Assembly (NCBI RefSeq): GCF_013375555.1 | Contig: NZ_JABXWB010000005.1 | Location: 699,501-763,500, forward strand | DNA from: Sphingobium sp. EM0848 | GTDB lineage: Bacteria > Pseudomonadota > Alphaproteobacteria > Sphingomonadales > Sphingomonadaceae | Direction of reading: 5' to 3' | DNA length: 64,000 nt | In this document: piece after piece, positions 48,165 to 57,297 of the stretch | Position numbering within the stretch: the stretch's first letter is position 1 | How the letters are laid out: the number at the start of each line of letters is the position of its first letter | The notes under the pieces: generated by a model | Told to the model about the DNA's origin: nothing | The model's database searches: none | What the model saw: only the letters and a program-made list of their open reading frames with translations | Program-made: the position numbers and the translations under genes

Positions 48165-48827
48165 ATGTTCAGACCGATCTGGCTGCTTGGCATCCTGACC
48201 TTCCTCTCCGTCGCGCCGGTGGCGGTAAAGGCAGCCCCGTTCGATAGCGCGCCGATAGTGAAGGATGAAAGACTCGCCACCGTTCGGGGTGGCTTCCTGC
48301 TGCCCAACGGCATGGACATTCTGCTTGGCATCACCGTCGACACGTTGATCAATGGGCAAAGGGTGCTCAGCACCGTGATGACGCTCGACGACGCCTCCCA
48401 TATGGCTGTCTATACGGGCGGAGATGTGCAGCAGCAGAGCGGGACGACCCAGCTTCTGGTGCCGGGCGCCAATGGTTCCACCCTTGTCCGCATCACGCAG
48501 GGCGACGCGTCCGTGCCGGGCAATGGCGGGGGGCAACCGCTGGCCGTCCTGCCCAACGCCGCGCCGGTCGAGACGCCATGGGGTACGGTGCAACTTGTGC
48601 AGTCGGATGGCCAGTCGACCGTCTATCTGCAGGGCGACGGGTTGCAGCTTCGCCAGATGATCGGCGCGGTCACCGGGGCTCTGGTTGCCAACACCGCCAA
48701 CGACCGGGTGATCGACACCACGGTCACGGTCGATCTGGATGTCCGTCATTCCGCAATACCGACCGCCGCGATGATGTTGCGGTTGGACAATCTGTTGGCC
48801 GGCGCGGCGACACGGGGAGGGTTTTGA
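48165..48827 (+). CDS. Secreted protein with RGG processing-like site, FapE-like position
   Basis: A 220-residue protein with a signal peptide ending near KAA (residue 24). Shortly after, RLATVRGGF (36-44) matches the double-glycine consensus well (Leu -7, Val -4, Gly-Gly -2/-1). Beta-rich sequence follows, and NTANDRVIDTTVTVDLDV (176-193) aligns with the Asn-Thr tail of the product of 47112-47459. It lies between the C39 peptidase and the outer-membrane channel, the slot of fapE. I do not recognise a closer family. A GGGGAGATG ribosome site precedes the ATG. Confidence 0.65.
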   Translation: MFRPIWLLGILTFLSVAPVAVKAAPFDSAPIVKDERLATVRGGFLLPNGMDILLGITVDTLINGQRVLSTVMTLDDASHMAVYTGGDVQQQSGTTQLLVPGANGSTLVRITQGDASVPGNGGGQPLAVLPNAAPVETPWGTVQLVQSDGQSTVYLQGDGLQLRQMIGAVTGALVANTANDRVIDTTVTVDLDVRHSAIPTAAMMLRLDNLLAGAATRGGF

Positions 48828-48828
48828 C

Positions 48829-50130
48829 ATGCAGCGTTTGTTTCCTGTCCTTGCAGCCTTTTGCCTGACTCTGGCGCCGGACATGGCGCGGGCCGATCCG
48901 ATGCCTTCCGATTCGCGGGCCGTTGACATGATGCTGCTGCGTCGCCAGATCGCCGATGAACGCCGCGCGGTTGACGTGCAGCAGCGCGCGCTGGATGCGC
49001 AGAAACAACGCCTCAACATCCTCGAGGATGCGCTGCTCGACCGGATGCGCGCCGAAGGATTGCCGATAACCTCGCCCCTGACGCCGATGATCGACGGCAG
49101 TCAATTTGTCGGCAACCAGCCGCCCGCGCCGGAGGTCGGGATCAAACCGCCGGAAAGCGACACGCCCCCCCATGTCGCGGTGATCGCCGATCAGGGCATA
49201 TTGTCCCGTCCCGGCCGTCTGGTGATTGAGCCGACGCTTGAATATCTCCGCTCCGACCGCAACCGCTTCGTGTTCCGTGGCATTGAAATTCCGCAATCGG
49301 TGCTGGTCGGCGTGTTCGACATCAACGAAAGCCATCAGGACATCCTCACCGCTGGCGCCACGATCCGTTACGGCCTGACCAGCCGGTTCGAAATCTCGGC
49401 GCGTCTGCCCTGGGTATTCCGCCGCGATACGGCCGTGCTGGTGCCGCTGGTGCAGAACCCGCCGGAATCGGGAGTCGGTACCGTCGACACCTCTACCAGT
49501 GGATCGGGGCTGGGCGATATCGAACTGCAGGCGCGCTACCAGTTGACCAGCGCCGGTCATGGCTGGCCCTATATGATCGCGGGGATGCAGGTCATCGCGC
49601 CGACCGGATCGGACCCCTTTGGCCTGCCGCGCGACGCGCTGGGCAATGCCGAAAAATCAGCGACCGGATCGGGATTCTGGGCGGTTCAGCCAAGCCTGAC
49701 GATGTTGATGCCCAGCGATCCCGCGACCCTGTTCGCCGTGTTGGGCTATACCTATAATTTCGGGCGCAACGTTGACACCCGGATCGGCACGGCGCAGATC
49801 GACCGCGTCGAGCCGGGCGGCGCCCCCAACGCCACGGTCGGCCTTGGCATCTCGCTCAACCCGCGACTGTCCATGAGCCTTGCCTATGCCCATAACTGGC
49901 AGTTCGGGACGAAGAGCCGCATCCGCCCGATCAGCATTATGAACGGCATCGAGACATTGGGCGAGCCGATCACCAGCAAGACGCGCGACCTTCAGATCGG
50001 GCGGCTGCTGTTCGGCCTCAGCTATCGCGCGAGCCAGCGGACGACGCTGGACTGGATCGTGGAGGTGGGCGCGACCGAAGACGCCCCGGATCTGCGGACG
50101 ACGCTGCGTGTGCCGTTCGAGATCAAATGA
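48829..50130 (+). CDS. Outer-membrane channel with N-terminal coiled coil, FapF-like
   Basis: A 433-residue exported protein. After a signal peptide (to about residue 22), residues 33-75 form an amphipathic coiled coil (MLLRRQIADERRAVDVQQRA and on, Arg/Gln/Leu heptads). From about 110 to the end alternating strands suggest a beta-barrel, ending TLRVPFEIK. FapF of Pseudomonas has this layout, a trimeric coiled-coil plug before a barrel, and secretes Fap subunits. It starts one base after the previous stop codon. The gene ends overlapping the convergent kinase gene by eight bases. Confidence 0.75.
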   Translation: MQRLFPVLAAFCLTLAPDMARADPMPSDSRAVDMMLLRRQIADERRAVDVQQRALDAQKQRLNILEDALLDRMRAEGLPITSPLTPMIDGSQFVGNQPPAPEVGIKPPESDTPPHVAVIADQGILSRPGRLVIEPTLEYLRSDRNRFVFRGIEIPQSVLVGVFDINESHQDILTAGATIRYGLTSRFEISARLPWVFRRDTAVLVPLVQNPPESGVGTVDTSTSGSGLGDIELQARYQLTSAGHGWPYMIAGMQVIAPTGSDPFGLPRDALGNAEKSATGSGFWAVQPSLTMLMPSDPATLFAVLGYTYNFGRNVDTRIGTAQIDRVEPGGAPNATVGLGISLNPRLSMSLAYAHNWQFGTKSRIRPISIMNGIETLGEPITSKTRDLQIGRLLFGLSYRASQRTTLDWIVEVGATEDAPDLRTTLRVPFEIK

Positions 50131-51874
50131 GCGGGTGTCCCTGCCCGCCTTCATTCCGCTCGATCGTCACGGCGATCTGGACCGACAGATCCTCTATCGA
50201 AAAGGGTTTGGACAGAAGCCGTACCCCTTCCTTGGCGGCTGATGCGGCGGCGGCGCTATAGCCGGTCATCAGCATCATCGGCTGGTTTGGCCAGCGCTGC
50301 CTGACCTGACGCGCCAAGTCTATGCCGCTGACATCGCCCGGCATGATCATGTCGGAAAGGATCAGGGCATAGCGCGCGCCTTGTTCGATCCGGCGCATCG
50401 CGGTGTCGCCGTCGCCGACCCGGTCGATCGCATAGCCCAGTTCGTCCAGCATGCCGCCGACCGTAGCCGCAACCGTATCATCATCTTCGACCAGCAGGAT
50501 ATGCTGCTTGCCGGACGCGATCACGGCATCGACCGGTCCGTCCTGCTTCGCCGGCGCCAGCAGGGATCGCGGAAACAGCAGGGCGATGGCGGTTCCCTTG
50601 CCGGGCACGCTGTCCACTTCCACCGCGCCGTCCGAAGCCCGCACGAACCCATAGACCTGGCTCAGACCCAGGCCCGTACCCTGTCCCACCGCCTTGGTCG
50701 TGTAGAAGGGCTCGAAAATCTTGTCGACCAGATCGGGCGCGATGCCGGTTCCCCGGTCGGTTATCGCGACGCGGACCCGATCGCCGGTTTCGCCGCCGCC
50801 GGGCATGTTGGCCGCCTCGATGGAGATGATCCCACCCCTTGGCATCGCGTCGCGGGCGTTGAGCGCCATGTTGAGGATCGCGACTTCCAGTTCCGACGCA
50901 TCCACCTCCACCGGCCAGAGGTCCGGGGACAGATGCATGGCGACGGTGATGCTTTCCCCCAGAGAGCGTTCCAGCAGGGCGTCCATATTCTGGATGCGCT
51001 CACGCAGGTCGATGACCTCCGGCTTCAGCGGGGTGCGGCGGGAAAAGGCCAGCAACTGGCGCGTCAGCTTGGCGCCGCGGTCAAGCGCCTGGCGTATCCC
51101 CGCCTTTAACTTCTCCAGCTTCACAGGATCGCTGGTCCGCTCCATCAGGTCGAGGCCGCCGGAAGCCACCATCAGCAGATTGTTGAAATCATGCGCCACG
51201 CCGCCGGTCAACTGGCCCAGGGCTTCCATTTTCTGCGACTGGCGCAGGGCCTCTTCCACCCGCTGCCGGCCCGCAATTTCCGCCTGCAATGTCTGGTGTG
51301 CCGCCCGCAGGGAGGAATAGGAGGCGGCGAGAATGACGATCAGAAGCGAGGCCATGACCACGATCACCGCAATGCCCAGATAGCGCGTCAGCCGCCGGGA
51401 CAGGCTGTCGAGGGTCGAATGAAGATAGACCGACCCCAACTGGACATTGCCCTGCATCACCGGGGCCGTCACGATCAGGGCGTTACCGGCAGTTCTTGGC
51501 TCCCCCAGGGTGCCGCGTTCCGGATAGGCCGCACCCGGCTGCGCATAGCCCGCCACGAAATCGCCGTCGCGATCATAGGCGGCCGCAGCGACGATCTGTG
51601 GGTCTGCGCGCAGGGCGTTCAGATATTCCCGCAACGCGACATCGTCGTCAAAGGCAAGCGGTGCGGCGATACCGCTGGCCAGCGTTCGCGCCTGCACGGT
51701 GATCTGGCGCAGCTTTTCGGTCCTGCCGATCTGTTCCAGTTGCAGGGCGAAGGCGATCCCGGCCAGCAGCAACAGGATCGCGATGACGACCGCCGTCAGA
51801 GGGGTCGCCATTTGCGCGACGATCCTGCTGGTGGCGGGATGGAACAGGGTTTTCGCTTCGGGTCCGGTCGTCAT
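50123..51874 (-). CDS. Hybrid sensor histidine kinase with receiver domain
   Basis: A 583-residue membrane kinase. Membrane helices at about 27-44 and 165-186 enclose a periplasmic sensor of about 120 residues. H228 (GGVAHDFNN) is the phosphorylation site. The ATPase domain shows the N box (NMALNARDAMPRGG) and GTGLGLSQ. A C-terminal receiver follows, with D in LSDMIMPG and K in LLSKPF. Its ATG overlaps the yfiR-like stop, so receptor, YfiR-like protein and kinase are co-translated in that order. YfiR-like proteins gate membrane signal proteins in the periplasm, so the kinase sensor is the likely partner. It converges on the Fap-like cluster. Confidence 0.87.
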   Translation of the reverse strand: MTTGPEAKTLFHPATSRIVAQMATPLTAVVIAILLLLAGIAFALQLEQIGRTEKLRQITVQARTLASGIAAPLAFDDDVALREYLNALRADPQIVAAAAYDRDGDFVAGYAQPGAAYPERGTLGEPRTAGNALIVTAPVMQGNVQLGSVYLHSTLDSLSRRLTRYLGIAVIVVMASLLIVILAASYSSLRAAHQTLQAEIAGRQRVEEALRQSQKMEALGQLTGGVAHDFNNLLMVASGGLDLMERTSDPVKLEKLKAGIRQALDRGAKLTRQLLAFSRRTPLKPEVIDLRERIQNMDALLERSLGESITVAMHLSPDLWPVEVDASELEVAILNMALNARDAMPRGGIISIEAANMPGGGETGDRVRVAITDRGTGIAPDLVDKIFEPFYTTKAVGQGTGLGLSQVYGFVRASDGAVEVDSVPGKGTAIALLFPRSLLAPAKQDGPVDAVIASGKQHILLVEDDDTVAATVGGMLDELGYAIDRVGDGDTAMRRIEQGARYALILSDMIMPGDVSGIDLARQVRQRWPNQPMMLMTGYSAAAASAAKEGVRLLSKPFSIEDLSVQIAVTIERNEGGQGHPLI

Positions 51875-52455
51875 TTTCTGTCCACCGAAAGGGCAAGGCC
51901 CAGCAGCTTGGAACTGATCTTGAGGCCGCTTGCGCGTGCGCCGTTGTCGTCGATCTGGAAACGGACACGCCCGGCCTGCATCACGAACTGGATCATGGCG
52001 CCCGGCGGGCCGCCGTCCCTGTCCGATACGGTCAGGACGGGCTTGCCCGCCAGCGCGGCAAAGGGGGTGTAGCCGGCCTCGGGTGAATGACCCGCGAACA
52101 GGATCTGGCAACCCGCCGCATCGTCCGCCGGGCTGAGGCGGCGGACGCTCACGGGCCGGTTGGCCATTTTTTCGCCGCGCACGACCTCATCCAGCGCGGC
52201 CCCAAAGGGATCGTCGCCAATGACGCAGATCAGGAAATTCCTGTCCGCGGCGGAGAAAGCGACGGATGGCCATTCCACGAAGGGGGCGAATTTGAAGAGA
52301 AAGCTCGCCTTCACGGCCTGTTCGAGCGAGGCGGGCCGGTTGGGGGGCGGAGCGGGCATAGCGCCGCACAGTAGGGGCAGCGGCAGGCACAGCCGCGCCA
52401 TCCGACCCAAAAGTCCGTTGCGGCAACGATGCCGGAAGGCCTTCAGAGCGTGCAT
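51871..52455 (-). CDS. YfiR-family periplasmic regulator (DUF4154)
   Basis: A 194-residue exported protein with an N-terminal hydrophobic leader (LCLPLPLLCGAMPA) and a YfiR/DUF4154 body: VKASFLFKFAPFVEWP, then FLICVIGDDPFG and GCQILFAGHS, ending ISSKLLGLALSVDRK. YfiR in Pseudomonas holds down the diguanylate cyclase YfiN. Here the following gene is a histidine kinase instead. The start (ATG 52455) overlaps the TonB-receptor gene end by 13 bases. Confidence 0.83.
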   Translation of the reverse strand: MHALKAFRHRCRNGLLGRMARLCLPLPLLCGAMPAPPPNRPASLEQAVKASFLFKFAPFVEWPSVAFSAADRNFLICVIGDDPFGAALDEVVRGEKMANRPVSVRRLSPADDAAGCQILFAGHSPEAGYTPFAALAGKPVLTVSDRDGGPPGAMIQFVMQAGRVRFQIDDNGARASGLKISSKLLGLALSVDRK

Positions 52456-54356
52456 TTGAACGCCACGAACACGCTGCGCCCGACCGGGTTCGCTTGTGAG
52501 GCAGGAAGCTCCCGATGGCGTTTGTGGAGGAGGTTGAAACCCGACAGGGACAGTTCCGTCCGGTCGTTCAGCAGCCATCCGAGCCGCGCGCCCAGTTCGA
52601 CATAGCCGGACACATGCGGATCGGGCAATGCGCTCACATAGCGCATGTCCATGTCGAAATTGATGGTGCGCCCGATGTCCATGGAGGACCGCAGCGAGGC
52701 GCGGTGGCGGGGATCGTTGCCTGCCTGGGTGGCGGGCAGAAGCGGCGTGGCGCCGTCCTTGAAGCGGAATTTCTGGACAAGCAGGCTATAGCTCGGTTTC
52801 AGCCGCCACCAGTCGGCCAGCCCGACATCGGCCCAGGCATCCAGCCCATAGCTGTCGCCCTTCATGCCATTGCCCCATCGCAACGGCAGAAAGCCGCTTG
52901 GCGCGGGATCGACCGTGCGCAGGTCGTCATAGACATTGTAGAAAGTGGAGATGGACAGCGAAAGGCCGGGCGAGGGCGTCAACCGGGTGCCAAGTTCAAA
53001 GGCGGTCAGCTTTTCGGAGCGGAAAGACGAAACGGCCGTCAGGATCACGGTCTGCCCGATCGTTTCCACCACGTCCCGGTCGAATGGGGTGGGCGATCGC
53101 ACAGCGCGGGAAACCGCGCCCCACAGCAGGGTCGATCCGCCCGGCTTCCAGGAAAGCCGGGCGCTGGGCAACAGGGTGAAGCCGGTATAGGTGCGGTTCT
53201 CCACCTTGACGCCGACGGTCGCGGTCAGGGTCGAGTCGATGGCGATGCTGTCCTGTGCGAAGATGTTGGCCAACCGTAATGTACGCCTGTCCGGCACGAA
53301 AAGCAGGCCCGGAATATCCTCTATCTCATAACGGCTGATCCGGGCGCCGCCGCCCAGCACCACATCATGGCCACCGGTCGGCGAGAAGGAATATTGGGCC
53401 TCCACATCGAAGGTGTCGAGCGCGAACCGCCCGCCGTCATGGTCGACTTCGCGCGCGCTGTGATCGTAATAGGCCTGCACCTGGAGGGCGGCGCCCGATG
53501 CCATGCTGCGGTTCCAGCGGGTGAGGATGTCATAGCCATAATAGGCTTCGTTCGGCTGGGACCCTTGCGACCGGGAGCCATAATAGGCGTCGCCCTGAAC
53601 CATCAGCGCCGTTCGGGGTGAGGGCACCCAGTCGGCACGAAAGCCGATCTGCGTGCGGCGGCTGCCGTCGTCGCGGCCCGATGCGCTTTCGAAATTTTCG
53701 TGGCGCTTGGCGAAGATGCGATAATTGACCGCGCCGCCTGCCTGCCCACCATAGCGCAAGCCCAGATCATAGGTCCGGTTGCCGCCGACCGCCGTGCCAT
53801 AAAGGCCCTGCGAAGCGCCCGCGTCGCGCGTGATGATGTTGATGACGCCATTGACGGCATTCGACCCCCAAAGGGTCGCGCCGGGGCCGGAAATCACTTC
53901 GATGCGGTCGACATCCTCGGGCAGGACGTCCTGCATGTCCCAGTACACGCCGGAATAGAGCGGAGAATAGACGCTTCGCCCGTCGATCAGGATCAGAAGC
54001 TTGTTGGAGAAATTCTGCGCGTCCCCATTGCCGCTCATGCCGCGCGCCGCGATGACGACATCGTTCGGGCCGCCGCGCATCACTTGCAGATTGGGCGCCA
54101 GCCGCAATATTCCCGCCAGGGTCAGCGTGCCCGACCGGACGATATCGTCATGTGTGATGACATAGATAGAGGCCGGAACATCCGCCAGTGACGCGGTGGA
54201 GCGCGTGGCGGACGTGACATCCAGCCTCGACAGCGCGGAAATCGGCATGTCGCGCAGTTCTTCGATGCTTTGCGCCTGGACGGGAAGGGCATAAAAGGCC
54301 AGCAAGCCAGCGATCATCAGGCCTGTTGCGCAGGCGGTTGCGCCCTTTGACGTCAT
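52443..54356 (-). CDS. TonB-dependent receptor plug protein linked to YfiR and kinase
   Basis: A 637-residue receptor with a signal peptide (to about ALPVQA, residue 27). DMPISALSRLDVTSATRST is the motif of receptors that travel with YfiR and kinases in proteobacteria; the plug shows VEVISGPGATLWGSNAVNGVINII (partial family mark) and the barrel ends VFVAFKCTL. A usual receptor would end in an aromatic; Leu is used here with Phe five residues in. Such receptors may sense rather than import. First gene of the leftward operon; the start is ATG 54356 behind GGGGGGAC. Confidence 0.85.
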   Translation of the reverse strand: MTSKGATACATGLMIAGLLAFYALPVQAQSIEELRDMPISALSRLDVTSATRSTASLADVPASIYVITHDDIVRSGTLTLAGILRLAPNLQVMRGGPNDVVIAARGMSGNGDAQNFSNKLLILIDGRSVYSPLYSGVYWDMQDVLPEDVDRIEVISGPGATLWGSNAVNGVINIITRDAGASQGLYGTAVGGNRTYDLGLRYGGQAGGAVNYRIFAKRHENFESASGRDDGSRRTQIGFRADWVPSPRTALMVQGDAYYGSRSQGSQPNEAYYGYDILTRWNRSMASGAALQVQAYYDHSAREVDHDGGRFALDTFDVEAQYSFSPTGGHDVVLGGGARISRYEIEDIPGLLFVPDRRTLRLANIFAQDSIAIDSTLTATVGVKVENRTYTGFTLLPSARLSWKPGGSTLLWGAVSRAVRSPTPFDRDVVETIGQTVILTAVSSFRSEKLTAFELGTRLTPSPGLSLSISTFYNVYDDLRTVDPAPSGFLPLRWGNGMKGDSYGLDAWADVGLADWWRLKPSYSLLVQKFRFKDGATPLLPATQAGNDPRHRASLRSSMDIGRTINFDMDMRYVSALPDPHVSGYVELGARLGWLLNDRTELSLSGFNLLHKRHRELPASQANPVGRSVFVAFKCTL

Positions 54357-54618
54357 CTGCTGTCCCCCCTGCGCCCGCATTATTTCCCCTTGCGTGCCAG
54401 ATCGTTACGCGATGCTATACTAAAAGTTCCATGGCGAATGTCATAATTTGCCAAAAAGCCCGCCCATTCGGTTTCTGGCGCAGGGTTAAGGATGAATTGA
54501 CCGTTGGTTGAAGGGCACGCCGCCAGCCCGGCATCCTAAGCCGTTGATCATATTCGCTTTGTGATCATTCCCTTCCGATGATACGAAGAGGCGCGGATTT
54601 CGATGCAGAAGGCTGTCG

Positions 54619-56328
54619 ATGGATAAGAAATTGGCAAGCGAACGCGATTCCGAACAGAAGGCGCTGGCGGCGCGATGGAGCATCGCGGCCGAAGCGATGG
54701 AGGCTCTGGCCGGTGCGCGCTCGCTGGATGCCGTGACCAATGTGCTGCGCGCCTTCGCGCGCCGCGCCGTGGGGGCGGATGGCATCGCGATCGTGCTGCG
54801 CGACGAAGATCAATGCCATTATATCGCCGAGGATTCGATGGAACCGCTCTGGGCGGGCCAACGGTTCCCGAGTGAGAACTGCGTGTCCGGCTGGGCCATG
54901 GAGCATCGGCAGACCGCCGTGATCGCGGATATTTTCGACGATCCGCGCGTGCCGGTCGAGGCGTATCGCACCACCTTCGTGCGGTCCATGCTGATGGTGC
55001 CGATCGGCCGGATCGACCCCATTGCCGCAGTCGGCGCCTATTGGTCGGAATTCGGACAGCCGACCGACAATGAGATCGCCCTGCTGGAAGCGCTGGCCCG
55101 TGCAGCCTCCACCGCGCTGGAAAATGGGCGACTCTTCGCATCGCTCGAAACGCTGAACGATCAGCTCGACCAGCGCGTGCGGGAGCGGACAAAGGAACTG
55201 GAGCAGTCGCAGGACAGTCTGCGTCAGGTCCAGAAACTGGACATGCTGGGTCAACTGACCGGACATGTCGCCCATGATTTCAACAATCTGCTGATGCCGA
55301 TCGTCGGCGGGCTGGACCTGATCCTGTCGGGAAAGCGGACGGCCGAAGCGATCGAACGCCATGCCGCCATCGCCATGCAGGCGGCGGAAAGCGCGCAGAC
55401 GCTGGTGCAGCGGCTGCTGACCTTCGCCCGTCGCCAGTCGCTGGCCGTGCAGTCGGTCGACCTGTCCGTCCTGCTCGCGGGGATGCAGGCCTTGCTTGGC
55501 AGCACGCTGGGGCCGCGGATCAATCTGTCGATCGATGTCCCGGCGACCTTGCCCGCCGTCCATGCCGATGCCCATCAGCTGGAGATCGCGATCCTCAACC
55601 TCGCCGTCAACAGCCGTGACGCGATGCCCGATGGCGGTGCCTTCATCATATCGGGCGAGGTCCGTCGGATGCGGCTGCCCAAAGTCCTGGCGCCCGGCCA
55701 ATATGTCTGTCTGACCATCGCGGATACGGGCACTGGCATGACTTCGGCGGTCAGGGCGGCGGCGACGGAGCCCTTCTTTACGACCAAATCCTCCGGGCAC
55801 GGCACCGGCCTTGGCCTCTCCATGGTCCACGGCCTTGCCGGGCAGTTGGGCGGCACGCTGGAAATCGACAGCGCGATCGGCGCGGGCACGCGCATCCGGC
55901 TCTGGCTGCCGGTCGAGCAGGTCATGGGCCCGAAGGCGAAGGCCCCGGTACGGGACGAAGGCGGGAAAGCGCATCCAGGCAAGGTCCTGCTGGTGGACGA
56001 CAATGATCTGGTGCGCAGCAGCACGCGCGAGATGTTGACGGACATGGGCTATGAGGTGGTGGACACGGACCGCGCCGAAAATGCTCTGCGCATGATTGAG
56101 GCTGGCGAACGGCCCGACATCCTGATCACCGATCATATCATGCCGGGCATGACCGGCGTGGAACTGGCTTTGCGGATGCGCGTCGATCATCCGCGCATCG
56201 CCTTGCTCATCATATCGGGCTATGAAGGGATCGACCTGATCGCACCCGATATTCCGCGCCTGTCAAAGCCGTTCCGGCACAAGCATCTGCAGGCCTGCAT
56301 CGCCGCAGCGCGCGCGCAGGCGGCCTAG
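54619..56328 (+). CDS. GAF-domain hybrid histidine kinase with receiver
   Basis: A 569-residue soluble kinase. A GAF sensor (about 35-170; ENCVSGWAMEHRQTAVIADI) and a coiled-coil linker (RVRERTKELEQSQDSLRQVQ) precede H219 in GHVAHDFNN. The ATPase has NLAVNSRDAMPDGG and GTGLGLSM, and a C-terminal receiver has D in LITDHIMPG. Kinase core and receiver closely resemble those of the kinase at 50123-51874, suggesting an old duplication or shared partner. It is divergent from the TonB-YfiR operon across a 262-base gap. Its TAG stop is in a palindromic repeat. Confidence 0.87.
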   Translation: MDKKLASERDSEQKALAARWSIAAEAMEALAGARSLDAVTNVLRAFARRAVGADGIAIVLRDEDQCHYIAEDSMEPLWAGQRFPSENCVSGWAMEHRQTAVIADIFDDPRVPVEAYRTTFVRSMLMVPIGRIDPIAAVGAYWSEFGQPTDNEIALLEALARAASTALENGRLFASLETLNDQLDQRVRERTKELEQSQDSLRQVQKLDMLGQLTGHVAHDFNNLLMPIVGGLDLILSGKRTAEAIERHAAIAMQAAESAQTLVQRLLTFARRQSLAVQSVDLSVLLAGMQALLGSTLGPRINLSIDVPATLPAVHADAHQLEIAILNLAVNSRDAMPDGGAFIISGEVRRMRLPKVLAPGQYVCLTIADTGTGMTSAVRAAATEPFFTTKSSGHGTGLGLSMVHGLAGQLGGTLEIDSAIGAGTRIRLWLPVEQVMGPKAKAPVRDEGGKAHPGKVLLVDDNDLVRSSTREMLTDMGYEVVDTDRAENALRMIEAGERPDILITDHIMPGMTGVELALRMRVDHPRIALLIISGYEGIDLIAPDIPRLSKPFRHKHLQACIAAARAQAA

Positions 56329-56431
56329 AGCGATTTCCAGTCAGATGGCATCATCTGGCGGTCAAGAAATCGTGGTAAAACAAAGCAATATGGCGGTCGA
56401 TCTGGTTCGATCCGATCGCAAACCGCTCTAG
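56325..56431. repeat. Palindromic intergenic repeat, copy 2
   Basis: A 107-base element with the same CTAGAGC and GCTCTAG ends as copy 1 at 20722-20830 and a related layout of inner stems. It lies between convergent genes and again provides the stop codon of the left gene (TAG, 56326-56328). In reverse complement its order of motifs matches copy 1 better, so the two copies seem to be in opposite orientation. Confidence 0.6.
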
Positions 56432-56432
56432 T

Positions 56433-57251
56433 CTAGGGAGCGATCCGGCTGGCGATGATTGCATTCCTCGCCCGGTCGATCGACCAGAGGCGATCCGGCT
56501 GCACCGGGTCCCAGTCAATGGCCTGACCGGGCGTCGCAATGCTGACGGTGCGGCGCAGTTCCAGTGTGGAACCGGCCTCCGGCACGGCGAGTTCGTACAT
56601 TTCCGGCCGATCATGCCCCGTCACATAGAGCCGGCCATCCGCGCTCCAGCTGGCGCCCGAACAGCTATAAGGCGTGAAGCGGGCCAGTATTTCGGGCGGG
56701 AAGGTCCAGGCGGCAACCTGCCGGAACTGGTCGTCCATGCGAACCAGCAGGGTATAGCGGGTGTCGCGGCCCGGTTCGCCGCCCTTGCCCGCATAATTGG
56801 CGAATACTGCCCACCATGCGTTATCGTGCCGGTCCAGCGCGGTCAGCGAACCGGGGCCGAACCCCAGGCTGACCGTGCGCAGATGGCGCAGCGTGCCGGT
56901 GTCGAAAAATTCGACCGCGCTGGTCTGGGGCACCACCGGATAGTTGGACGCCGCGCAGACCAGTTCGCGCCCGACCACCGTGCAACTGTTCATATGCGGG
57001 AACAGCCGCCTTTCGCCCTGCCATTGCGCGACGCGTTCGCCGGTGGCGATGCGATATTTGCCGATCCGGTCATTGTCGATGGCGTAGATGAAACGGCCGT
57101 CCGACGCCGCGCCTTGATGGGCTTCGGGGGCGGTCAGCCGCAGCGTCACGGGCGCGGGAGCGGGCGACGGCGCTTCGGCGGGCTGGGCAGTCGCCATGCT
57201 GCCCATGGCGATGCCAGGGAGGATGGCGCAGAGGAGAGGGGTGAGCTTCAT
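56433..57251 (-). CDS. Exported beta-propeller protein of unknown function
   Basis: A 272-residue protein with a signal peptide (MKLTPLLCAILPGIAMGSM, then ATA) and a Pro/Ala linker. The body repeats strands with GRFIYAIDN, TALDRHDNAWWAVF, SADGRLYVTGH and VQPDRLWSIDRARN, like six-bladed SMP-30/NHL-type propellers. No enzyme motif is certain. It is 46 bases downstream of an outer-membrane protein gene on the same strand, so probably part of a three-gene export operon with the DNase I-fold hydrolase. I start it at ATG 57251. Confidence 0.65.
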   Translation of the reverse strand: MKLTPLLCAILPGIAMGSMATAQPAEAPSPAPAPVTLRLTAPEAHQGAASDGRFIYAIDNDRIGKYRIATGERVAQWQGERRLFPHMNSCTVVGRELVCAASNYPVVPQTSAVEFFDTGTLRHLRTVSLGFGPGSLTALDRHDNAWWAVFANYAGKGGEPGRDTRYTLLVRMDDQFRQVAAWTFPPEILARFTPYSCSGASWSADGRLYVTGHDRPEMYELAVPEAGSTLELRRTVSIATPGQAIDWDPVQPDRLWSIDRARNAIIASRIAP

Positions 57252-57297
57252 GCAGTCTTGCCGATTATGGCCGTTGTTTGACAGTTTGAAGTCGCGC

